Origin: an uncultured beta proteobacterium
GTDB taxonomy: Bacteria; Pseudomonadota; Gammaproteobacteria; Burkholderiales; Burkholderiaceae_C
Assembly (NCBI GenBank): GCA_903914985.1
Contig: CAIWRE010000304.1
Span: 1-6,919, forward strand
DNA length: 6,919 nt
Direction of reading: 5' to 3'
Under the pieces are notes generated by a model. It ran no database searches and had not been told where the DNA came from. It was given only the letters and a program-made list of their open reading frames with translations. Shown piece after piece: positions 1-5,620 of this stretch. The position numbers and the translations under genes are program-made. Every line of letters begins with the position of its first letter. The first letter of the stretch is position 1.

Positions 1-551
<551 letters not shown>

Positions 552-620
552 AAAGAGGTTCTCCAAATTAAAACAAGCATTTGCGTTGCTTGGGCTTTGG
601 AGCCGTCAGCGAACGCTTTA
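552..620 (-). promoter_or_regulatory. Candidate structured 5' leader of metK with anti-Shine-Dalgarno element
   Basis: Read on the metK strand, the leader holds in order: an AGC/GCT mini-hairpin (617-608); GGCTCCAAAGCC (604-593), which can fold as a 4-bp hairpin; a perfect 6-bp hairpin CAAGCA / TGCTTG with a 7-nt loop (592-574) followed by TTTT; and the ribosome binding region TTTGGAG (567-561). The CTCCAAA inside GGCTCCAAAGCC (602-596) is the exact complement of TTTGGAG, so pairing the two would close over the 6-bp hairpin and hide the ribosome binding site. A GCGTT (616-612) could also pair with AACGC (587-583) at the hairpin loop. These complementarities are visible in the sequence; a regulatory role is inference. 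I do not recognise a named SAM or SAH riboswitch class here. Confidence 0.4.
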
Positions 621-642
621 GCAGAATTGCCCGGAAGGACAA
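615..642 (-). promoter_or_regulatory. Weak candidate promoter for metK
   Basis: On the minus strand a TTGTCC hexamer (642-637) is followed after 16 bases by TAAAGC (620-615). This partly resembles a sigma-70 -35/-10 pair. Transcription would start near 608, just upstream of the structured metK leader. The -10 match is poor, so this is only a suggestion. Confidence 0.2.
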
Positions 643-735
643 GGCACAATGGCGCGGCGCTTGCACGTCTGCCCTCGTGGTGGTCGCCCTGCAAGTAGTT
701 CATAACTCAGCGACCGCCCCGATTTTACTGTACCC

Positions 736-1560
736 ATGTTGTTTGCCTTCCAAGTGCTTGCGAGATTGCCTTTGTGGCTGCTGCATAGCCTGGGTGCGGC
801 ACTGGGGTGGCTGGTGTTTTGCTTGTCGCCGGGTTACCGGCGCAACTTCTTGGCCAACGCCAAGCAGGCCGACATTGCGGGGCCGCGGTGGCGCGCCGCG
901 GTGGCAGCCGCAGGCCGCCTTACATTGGAAGTGCCACGCCTGTGGCTGGGCAAGCCGGCGCCGGTTCGCTGGCAGGGTGCGGAGCTGGTGGATGCCGCCT
1001 TGGCCCGGGGACGTGGTGTGCTGTTCATCACGCCGCATCTGGGGTGTTTCGAAGTCGCCGCGCAGGACTATGCACAGCGCTTTGGCACAACCCACCCCAT
1101 GACCGCCTTGTACCGGCCGGCACGAAAAGCCTGGCTGGCGCAACTGGAGGCGCGCGCCCGCGCCAGACCGGGCTTGCTGACCGCGCCCACCACCACGGCG
1201 GGGGTCAGGCAATTGCTGAAGGCACTTAAATCGGGGCACTGTGTCGGCCTTCTGCCCGACCAAGTGCCGCCGCTCGGGCAGGGTATGTGGCAGTCGTTTT
1301 TTGGCAAGCCTGCGTACACCATGACACTGTCGGTGCGTTTGGCGCAAATGACCGGTGCCGTGACCCTGATGGCCTGGGGCGAACGTCTATCCTGGGGCAG
1401 GGGTTATGTGGTGCATGTCACGCCTATGCCGGATTTCGCCTCGATGGAGACCTCAGTCGCTGTGAGCGCCATGAACCAGGCGCTGGAGAAACTGGTGCTG
1501 CAACACAGTGACCAATACCTCTGGGGCTACGCCCGGTACAAGCAGCCGCGTTCGGAGTAA
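736..1560 (+). CDS. Lipid A biosynthesis acyltransferase, LpxL/HtrB family (first paralogue)
   Basis: This is a probable Kdo-dependent lipid A late acyltransferase (LpxL/LpxM/HtrB family), which transfers an acyl chain from acyl-ACP to the lipid A precursor at the cytoplasmic face of the inner membrane. The 274-residue product has a hydrophobic N-terminal anchor (about residues 1-32). It carries the family's catalytic HX4(D/E) motif as HLGCFE (His101, Glu106), the ALYRPARK segment (124-131), LLPDQVP (172-178) before a FFGKPAYT stretch, and a C-terminal QYLWGYARYK that resembles the family's terminal QYxWxHRRFK block. The ATG at 736 has no clear Shine-Dalgarno, but it gives the expected membrane anchor. 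The stop lies 4 bases before the preferred start of the second paralogue, so the two probably form an operon. The family is secure. The exact acyl position or chain length cannot be read from sequence, so no symbol is given. Confidence 0.9.
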   Translation: MLFAFQVLARLPLWLLHSLGAALGWLVFCLSPGYRRNFLANAKQADIAGPRWRAAVAAAGRLTLEVPRLWLGKPAPVRWQGAELVDAALARGRGVLFITPHLGCFEVAAQDYAQRFGTTHPMTALYRPARKAWLAQLEARARARPGLLTAPTTTAGVRQLLKALKSGHCVGLLPDQVPPLGQGMWQSFFGKPAYTMTLSVRLAQMTGAVTLMAWGERLSWGRGYVVHVTPMPDFASMETSVAVSAMNQALEKLVLQHSDQYLWGYARYKQPRSE

Positions 1561-1567
1561 TTCTTTG
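1554..1567 (+). promoter_or_regulatory. Ribosome binding site and TTG start of second lpxL-like gene
   Basis: GGAG at 1554-1557 overlaps the final Glu and stop codons of the upstream acyltransferase. It is 7 bases from a TTG (1565-1567) in frame with the second acyltransferase. This arrangement decides the start in favour of TTG over the upstream ATG at 1508, and it suggests re-initiation by ribosomes finishing the first gene. Confidence 0.6.
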
Positions 1568-2431
1568 CTAACCAGAATTCCTCTGTTGCTCACCCAGTGG
1601 CTTGCGGTCCTGCCACTGCCCTGGCTGCGGGCCATCGGCTGGTTCATGGGGCTCATGCTTTATATGGGCGTGGCGTCGCGCCGCCATGTGGTCGATACCA
1701 ATTTGCGGCTTTGCTTTCCCGCATGGACCGCGGCAGAGCGCCGCAAGCAGACGGTCCTGTGTTTTGTCTACTTTGCCCAGGCCTGGCTGGATCGGGGATG
1801 GCTTTGGTATGCCTCGCAGGAGGTGACCCTCAAACGTCTGAAAATCGTCGGCGCGGTTCAGGAGCTGGAGGGCAACGCGCCCACCTTGATATTCATGCCG
1901 CATTTTGTGGGCATGGACGCAGGCTGGTTGGCCCTCACGCAGCAGATGCCGCGCAAGTGCATGACCATTTATGCCCGCCAAACCAATCCGGTCGTAGACG
2001 CCTGGATTCTGAAAGGTCGACAACGCTTTGGCACGGGTCGCCCCTTTGACCGTACGCAGAGCTTCAAGCCGGTACTGGCGGGCTTGCGTGCCGGTGAGCC
2101 TTTGTGCTTGTTGCCGGACATGAATTACGAGCCCAATGAGTCCCTTTTCGTGCCGTTTTACGGAGTTCCTGCTGCAACCATTCCCTCCTTGTCTCGGGTC
2201 GCCAAGCTGGGGCGGGCCAAGGTGATTTCCATGGTGACCCGCATGACCGCGCAGGGCTACGAGGTCGAAATATCGCCGGCCTGGGACGGTTTCCCTTCCG
2301 ACGATTTGGAGGCGGACACGGCGCTCATGAACTTGCGCCTGCAAGGCTACATTGACCAGTCACCCGCGCAGTACTACTGGGTACACAAACGGTTCAAAGA
2401 CCGACCCCCGGGCCAGGTTTCGCCCTATTAG
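1565..2431 (+). CDS. lpxL: Lipid A biosynthesis acyltransferase, LpxL/HtrB-like (second paralogue)
   Basis: This second family member, 288 residues, is closer to enterobacterial LpxL than its neighbour is. After a hydrophobic N-terminal segment (about 5-36) it has the catalytic HFVGMD (His113, Asp118), a YARQTNP segment (136-142), LLPDMNYEP then SLFVPFYGVPAAT (182-205), and a C-terminal QYYWVHKRFKDRPPG (269-283). The last two blocks closely follow the pattern I recall from E. coli LpxL. I chose TTG at 1565 because a GGAG (1554-1557), lying in the last codons of the upstream gene, sits 7 bases before it, and because the hydrophobic anchor then begins at residue 5. The alternative ATG at 1508 would add 19 polar residues and overlap the upstream gene by 53 bases. 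Translational coupling to the first paralogue is likely. The precise acyl specificity is inferred only. Confidence 0.9.
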   Translation: MLTRIPLLLTQWLAVLPLPWLRAIGWFMGLMLYMGVASRRHVVDTNLRLCFPAWTAAERRKQTVLCFVYFAQAWLDRGWLWYASQEVTLKRLKIVGAVQELEGNAPTLIFMPHFVGMDAGWLALTQQMPRKCMTIYARQTNPVVDAWILKGRQRFGTGRPFDRTQSFKPVLAGLRAGEPLCLLPDMNYEPNESLFVPFYGVPAATIPSLSRVAKLGRAKVISMVTRMTAQGYEVEISPAWDGFPSDDLEADTALMNLRLQGYIDQSPAQYYWVHKRFKDRPPGQVSPY

Positions 2432-2436
2432 GCGAA
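2419..2436. terminator. Small inverted repeat at the lpxL-like stop, possible weak bidirectional terminator
   Basis: TTCGCC (2419-2424) and GGCGAA (2431-2436) form a perfect 6-bp stem around a 6-base loop. The repeat spans the stop codon of the second acyltransferase and ends 16 bases from the stop of convergent engB. No T-run follows on either strand, so it is at best a weak or Rho-assisted 3'-end structure. Confidence 0.35.
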
Positions 2437-2452
2437 GCGGTTCCAGGCTGTT

Positions 2453-3181
2453 TCAGGGCGCGGCCGGGCCGGGCAAGTCCTGCACTGGGCTCGAATTTTC
2501 AGGCGGATGCGCCCAGTCCCACAGCAAGGTGGCGACCTCTTCGATGCCAATGCGCTTGGGGGCAGAAAACAAGCGCACTTCGCCGCCGCCTGCCTGCAGC
2601 TTCATGATCGACAAGGCCTTGGCCCCTTCGGTGCGGGTCAACTTGTCGGCTTTCGTCAAGACGACCAGAAATTTCAGGCCTTCCTCAACGCGGGGGCGGA
2701 TGACGTCGAGCAGCACTTCGTCGAGCTCGGTCATGCCATGGCGGGGGTCGCACATCAGCACAATGGCTTTGAGGTTTTCGCGGCTCACCAGGTAATTGGC
2801 CATCACCTGTTGCCAGCGGATCTTGTCTTGCTTGGGCACAGCAGCGTAACCATAGCCCGGCAAGTCGGTCAGCACGGCGTCCATCACGCCTTGTTTGCCC
2901 AGAGAAAACAAGTTGATGTGCTGGGTGCGCCCGGGTCGCTTGGACGCAAAGGCCAGCTGTTTTTGCTGCGTCAACGTGTTGATACAGGTGGATTTGCCTG
3001 CGTTAGAGCGGCCGACAAACGCAATTTCCGGTACATCGAGCGCGGGCAGGAAATGCAGCTGCGGTGCGGTCGTTAAGAATTTGGCCGTATGCAGCCAGCC
3101 CATGGCAATCGCGGCACGCGATTTTTCGGTCGCAGCGGCAGTGGGCGGGGCTTGAGGGAGAAGATTGGGCGTGGCGGTCAT
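2453..3181 (-). CDS. engB: Ribosome biogenesis GTP-binding protein EngB/YsxC/YihA
   Basis: EngB is an essential small GTPase that helps assemble the large ribosomal subunit in the cytoplasm. The 242-residue product has every G-motif in order: G1 GRSNAGKS (57-64), switch/G2 RPGRTQ (82-87, Thr86), G3 DLPGYGYA (106-113), G4 TKAD (166-169) and G5 FSA (195-197). The core from about MGWLHTAKFL (residue 27) aligns with the usual start of the family. The first 26 or so residues are therefore an Ala/Pro-rich extension, and the C-terminus also has a short Pro-rich tail. I chose ATG at 3181-3179. The frame stays open much further upstream, but that part would run through the divergent promoter region and into the cytochrome signal peptide. 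No clear Shine-Dalgarno precedes 3181, and an internal start at residue 27 is possible. The gene is convergent with the acyltransferase pair and divergent from cytochrome c4. Confidence 0.94.
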   Translation of the reverse strand: MTATPNLLPQAPPTAAATEKSRAAIAMGWLHTAKFLTTAPQLHFLPALDVPEIAFVGRSNAGKSTCINTLTQQKQLAFASKRPGRTQHINLFSLGKQGVMDAVLTDLPGYGYAAVPKQDKIRWQQVMANYLVSRENLKAIVLMCDPRHGMTELDEVLLDVIRPRVEEGLKFLVVLTKADKLTRTEGAKALSIMKLQAGGGEVRLFSAPKRIGIEEVATLLWDWAHPPENSSPVQDLPGPAAP

Positions 3182-3268
3182 GCTTGTAATGGTTGTTGTA
3201 GCGGGTAAACCCAATGGTGCATTGTAGAATGCACCTGTTTTTTGCCTATTCAGATACATCACCGCCCT
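3182..3268. promoter_or_regulatory. Divergent control region between engB and cytochrome c4
   Basis: This 87-bp gap must hold the promoters of both genes. At its centre is a perfect dyad, GGTGCAT (3216-3222) / ATGCACC (3229-3235) with a 6-base spacer. Inside it, TAGAAT (3225-3230) reads as a -10-like hexamer on the plus strand, while TACAAT (3226-3221) reads as one on the minus strand. A second small palindrome, GGGTAAACCC, lies at 3203-3212. I find no convincing -35 at standard spacing for either -10, so both promoter calls are tentative. No FNR-like or other operator that I recognise is present. No strong Shine-Dalgarno is seen before either start codon. Confidence 0.45.
3216..3243 (+). terminator. 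Hairpin followed by a T-run upstream of cytochrome c4
   Basis: A perfect 7-bp stem, GGTGCAT / ATGCACC (3216-3222 and 3229-3235), is followed by TG and six T residues (3238-3243). That is the shape of an intrinsic terminator on the plus strand. No plus-strand gene ends just upstream, so it might act as an attenuator or stop antisense reads out of engB. Alternatively the resemblance is incidental and the repeat is promoter DNA. Confidence 0.3.
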
Positions 3269-3910
3269 ATGAAGTCGATTGCACAACTGATTCTCGTCGC
3301 AGCGCTGGCTGCAGGTTCGTTCGCGGTATCCGCGAATACCGCGACCCCCGAGGCACCGGCCAAGGCTGCCAAGCCTGACTTGGCCAAAGGCGAAGCGAGC
3401 TTCGGTGCAGCGTGTGCCGCCTGCCACGGTGCAGATGGTAATTCCGGCACCCCGGCGAATCCCAAATTGGCCCAGCAACACCCCGAATATCTGGTCAAGC
3501 AACTAAAAGAATTCAAATCCGGCAAGCGCGCGAATGCCGTCATGAGTGGCATGGCAGCGGCCTTGTCGGAAGAAGATATGCGAAACATTGCCTATTGGCT
3601 CACCAGCAAGACGGCCAAGCCAGGCTTTGCCAAAGACAAAGACACCGTGGCCCTGGCCGAGCGCATTTACCGTGGTGGTATTTCTGATCGCCAAGTGCCC
3701 GCTTGCGCAGGCTGCCACAGCCCCAACGGTGCTGGCATTCCGTCGCAGTACCCCCGCCTGAGCGGCCAGCACGCAGAGTACGCAGCAACCCAATTGACAG
3801 CGTTTCGCGATGGTATTCGCAAGAACAACAACGTCATGTCCCAAGTCGCGGCAAAATTGAACGACCGCGAGATCAAAGCCCTCGCGGATTACGTCGCCGG
3901 TCTGCGCTGA
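3269..3910 (+). CDS. Periplasmic dihaem cytochrome c4
   Basis: This is a dihaem class I c-type cytochrome that carries electrons in the periplasm, in this family typically from the bc1 complex to terminal oxidases. The 213-residue precursor starts with a Sec signal peptide, hydrophobic core at residues 5-20, and a likely cleavage site VSA|NT after residue 22. Two cytochrome c domains follow, each with a haem site: CAACH (49-53) and CAGCH (146-150). Candidate distal Met ligands are Met92 or Met95 in VMSGM, and Met190 in NNNVMSQ. The length and tandem domain layout match cytochrome c4. ATG at 3269 gives a clean signal peptide; an in-frame TTG at 3242 would add 9 residues of no obvious use. The gene is divergent from engB and lies 47 bp upstream of msrP. 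A role as electron carrier is secure; its specific partners are unknown. Confidence 0.93.
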   Translation: MKSIAQLILVAALAAGSFAVSANTATPEAPAKAAKPDLAKGEASFGAACAACHGADGNSGTPANPKLAQQHPEYLVKQLKEFKSGKRANAVMSGMAAALSEEDMRNIAYWLTSKTAKPGFAKDKDTVALAERIYRGGISDRQVPACAGCHSPNGAGIPSQYPRLSGQHAEYAATQLTAFRDGIRKNNNVMSQVAAKLNDREIKALADYVAGLR

Positions 3911-3916
3911 TCCCGC

Positions 3917-3950
3917 CCCCGGCAAGTTGCTGAGTCACTTTGCCGGGGAG
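3917..3950 (+). promoter_or_regulatory. Hairpin enclosing the msrP ribosome binding site
   Basis: CCCCGGCAA (3917-3925) and TTGCCGGGG (3940-3948) are perfect 9-bp inverted arms. Two more pairs (GT with AC) can be added if one T is bulged. The right arm contains most of the GGGGAG Shine-Dalgarno (3945-3950) that sits 7 bases before the msrP ATG. The structure begins 7 bases after the cytochrome c4 stop. It has no T-run, so it looks less like an intrinsic terminator than like a 3'-end stabiliser for the cytochrome mRNA or a lid on msrP translation. Function is inference. Confidence 0.5.
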
Positions 3951-3957
3951 TTGTTTC

Positions 3958-4965
3958 ATGCAAAAGAGCCGCCTGTGGTCCGGGGTGAATACACCCCTGA
4001 GCAGCGAAATCACCGACCGCCACTTGTTTGAGAGCCGCCGGCAATGGCTTCAGCGTGCAGCCAATGGCGTAGCGGCTCTGGGCGCATCGACTTGGGCCTC
4101 GCCTGAGGTCTTTGCCCAAACCACCAGCGCCACAGAAAAGCCCGGCAAACTGGCCCGATTGGCGACTGTGCCCAGCAAAATTCCCGGCGCTGTGGTGATG
4201 GAAAAGGCGACCGCCTACAAAGACGCCAGCAGCTACAACAACTTCTACGAATTCGGCACCGACAAAGCGGATCCTGCGGTCAATGCGCACACGTTGAAGA
4301 CTTCGCCTTGGACTGTGGAGGCGGAGGGTCTGGTGCAAAAACCCGGCAAATTTGCACTCGAAGACCTGCTCAAACTTAGCCCCATGGAAGAGCGCATTTA
4401 CCGCTTGCGCTGCGTGGAGGGTTGGTCCATGGTCATTCCCTGGGTGGGCTATTCGCTGGCGCAGCTTATTGCCAAAGTGCAGCCACTGGGCAGCGCCAAG
4501 TATGTTGAATTCGTTTCGCTGGCAGACCCCAAAACCATGCCCTTTGTCGGCAGCCGCACGCTGGACTGGCCCTATGTGGAGGCGCTGCGCTTGGACGAGG
4601 CATTGCATCCCCTGACTCTGCTGAGTTTTGGCATGTATGGCGAGGTGCTGCCCAACCAAAATGGCGCGCCCGTGCGCTTGGTGGTTCCGTGGAAGTACGG
4701 CTTCAAAAGCGCCAAAAGCATTGTCAAAATTCGTTTCACCGAAAAGCAACCGGCCACGGCTTGGAACAAAGCCGCCGCCAATGAGTACGGCTTTTATTCC
4801 AATGTCAACCCGCTGGTGGATCATCCCCGCTGGAGCCAGGCCACCGAGCGGCGTATTGGTGAAGACGGCTTGTTCGCGAAAAAGCGCAAAACCTTGATGT
4901 TCAATGGCTATGAAGCCCAGGTCGGTCAGCTGTACGCAGGCATGGACTTGAAAGCCAACTTCTAA
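3958..4965 (+). CDS. msrP: Protein-methionine-sulfoxide reductase catalytic subunit MsrP (YedY)
   Basis: MsrP is the periplasmic molybdopterin enzyme that reduces methionine sulfoxide in oxidised envelope proteins, taking electrons from the membrane subunit MsrQ. The 335-residue product starts with a Tat signal: SRRQWLQ (26-32), a moderately hydrophobic stretch, and a likely cleavage site VFA|QT after residue 53. The mature part has the family's YNNFYEFG segment (93-100), RLRCVEGWSMVIPW (149-162) with Cys152 as the expected molybdenum ligand, and LVVPWKYGFKS (241-251). ATG at 3958 is chosen because GGGGAG lies 7 bases upstream; the frame extends 18 bases further to a TTG, which is not needed. 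It is followed after 16 bases by msrQ, as in the usual msrPQ operon. No key residue is missing. Its ribosome binding site lies inside a strong hairpin. Confidence 0.96.
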   Translation: MQKSRLWSGVNTPLSSEITDRHLFESRRQWLQRAANGVAALGASTWASPEVFAQTTSATEKPGKLARLATVPSKIPGAVVMEKATAYKDASSYNNFYEFGTDKADPAVNAHTLKTSPWTVEAEGLVQKPGKFALEDLLKLSPMEERIYRLRCVEGWSMVIPWVGYSLAQLIAKVQPLGSAKYVEFVSLADPKTMPFVGSRTLDWPYVEALRLDEALHPLTLLSFGMYGEVLPNQNGAPVRLVVPWKYGFKSAKSIVKIRFTEKQPATAWNKAAANEYGFYSNVNPLVDHPRWSQATERRIGEDGLFAKKRKTLMFNGYEAQVGQLYAGMDLKANF

Positions 4966-4981
4966 GCGCACTTCATTCACT

Positions 4982-5620
4982 ATGCTGCGCGCGGCAATCC
5001 AGCGTTGGCTTTTGAGCCCGTTTTCCAAGCCCTTGTTGTTTGGGGTGTGGCTGTTGCCCTTGGCGTGGTTGGTTTACGGTGCGGCCTACGACCACCTCGG
5101 CGCAAACCCCGCGGAGGCTTTGGTGCGTGCCACGGGAATCTGGACCTTGCGCGCCCTGTGCCTGGTGCTGCTGGTGACTCCGCTACGGGTCACGGTGGGC
5201 CTTCCTGCGCTGGCACGCTTTCGCCGAATGCTGGGCTTGTTTGTCTTTTTCTATGCAATCCTGCACTTCCTGGCCTACGGCTGGCTGGACGTGGGTCTTG
5301 ACCTCGCCGATATCACCCAGGACATTGGAAAGCGACCGTTTATTTTGGTCGGCTTTCTTGCCTTGGCTCTTCTCACGCCCTTGGCATTGACGTCATGGAA
5401 CGGAGCCATCCGCGCACTGGGCGCGCAGCGTTGGAGGCAGCTGCACCGGTTGGTCTACCTGATCGCCGTTGTAGCCATCTTGCACTTCTTCTGGATGCGG
5501 TCCGGCAAGCGCAACTATGCTGAGGTGGCGGTGTACGCCGCCATCCTGTCGGTCCTGCTGGGATCGCGGGTGTGGAAGCGCCTTAGCCGACCAGCGACTC
5601 CAGCGCAAACAAGTCGCTGA
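4982..5620 (+). CDS. msrQ: MsrPQ haem-binding membrane subunit MsrQ (YedZ)
   Basis: MsrQ is the b-type haem membrane protein that passes electrons from the quinone pool or a cytosolic flavin reductase to MsrP. The 212-residue product is mostly hydrophobic, with about six membrane segments (roughly 16-34, 52-70, 82-100, 118-136, 154-171 and 178-195). Conserved His95 (YAILHFLAYGWLD), His155 (RQLHRLVYL) and His168 (AILHFFW) are the candidate haem ligands. Their spacing of 60 and 13 residues matches the three histidines I recall for E. coli MsrQ. The start ATG lies 16 bases after the msrP stop with no strong Shine-Dalgarno, which suggests translation depends on msrP. The last 38 bases overlap the end of lysA on the other strand, so the polar C-terminal tail (RPATPAQTSR) is encoded opposite the lysA C-terminus. 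Confidence 0.95.
   Translation: MLRAAIQRWLLSPFSKPLLFGVWLLPLAWLVYGAAYDHLGANPAEALVRATGIWTLRALCLVLLVTPLRVTVGLPALARFRRMLGLFVFFYAILHFLAYGWLDVGLDLADITQDIGKRPFILVGFLALALLTPLALTSWNGAIRALGAQRWRQLHRLVYLIAVVAILHFFWMRSGKRNYAEVAVYAAILSVLLGSRVWKRLSRPATPAQTSR

Noticed and set aside
552..735. A known SAM or SAH riboswitch upstream of metK.
   Set aside because: I looked for the conserved cores I remember of the SAH, SAM-II and SAM/SAH classes and did not find them. Only the unclassified complementary elements are reported.
723..736. A leaderless start of the first acyltransferase from a TTTACT (723-728) -10-like hexamer.
   Set aside because: The spacing would put transcription start at the ATG, but neither the -10 nor the upstream TTCATA is a good match, so the evidence is too thin to call.
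700..1347. A 215-codon open frame on the minus strand opposite the first acyltransferase.
   Set aside because: It is antisense to an intact acyltransferase, and its Arg/Gln/His-rich translation has no recognisable domain.
1568..2344. A 258-codon open frame on the minus strand opposite the second acyltransferase.
   Set aside because: It is a shadow of a well-supported LpxL-like gene, with no recognisable motif and no ribosome binding site that I could identify.
3182..3502. N-terminal extension of EngB by 107 residues using an ATG at 3502.
   Set aside because: The extension would cover the divergent promoter region and the cytochrome signal peptide. EngB proteins normally begin close to the G1 domain, and the added sequence looks non-coding.
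3889..5028. A 379-codon open frame on the minus strand opposite msrP.
   Set aside because: It is antisense to a clear MsrP with an intact Tat signal and catalytic Cys. Its translation shows no family motif and is typical of the open antisense frames found in GC-rich genes.
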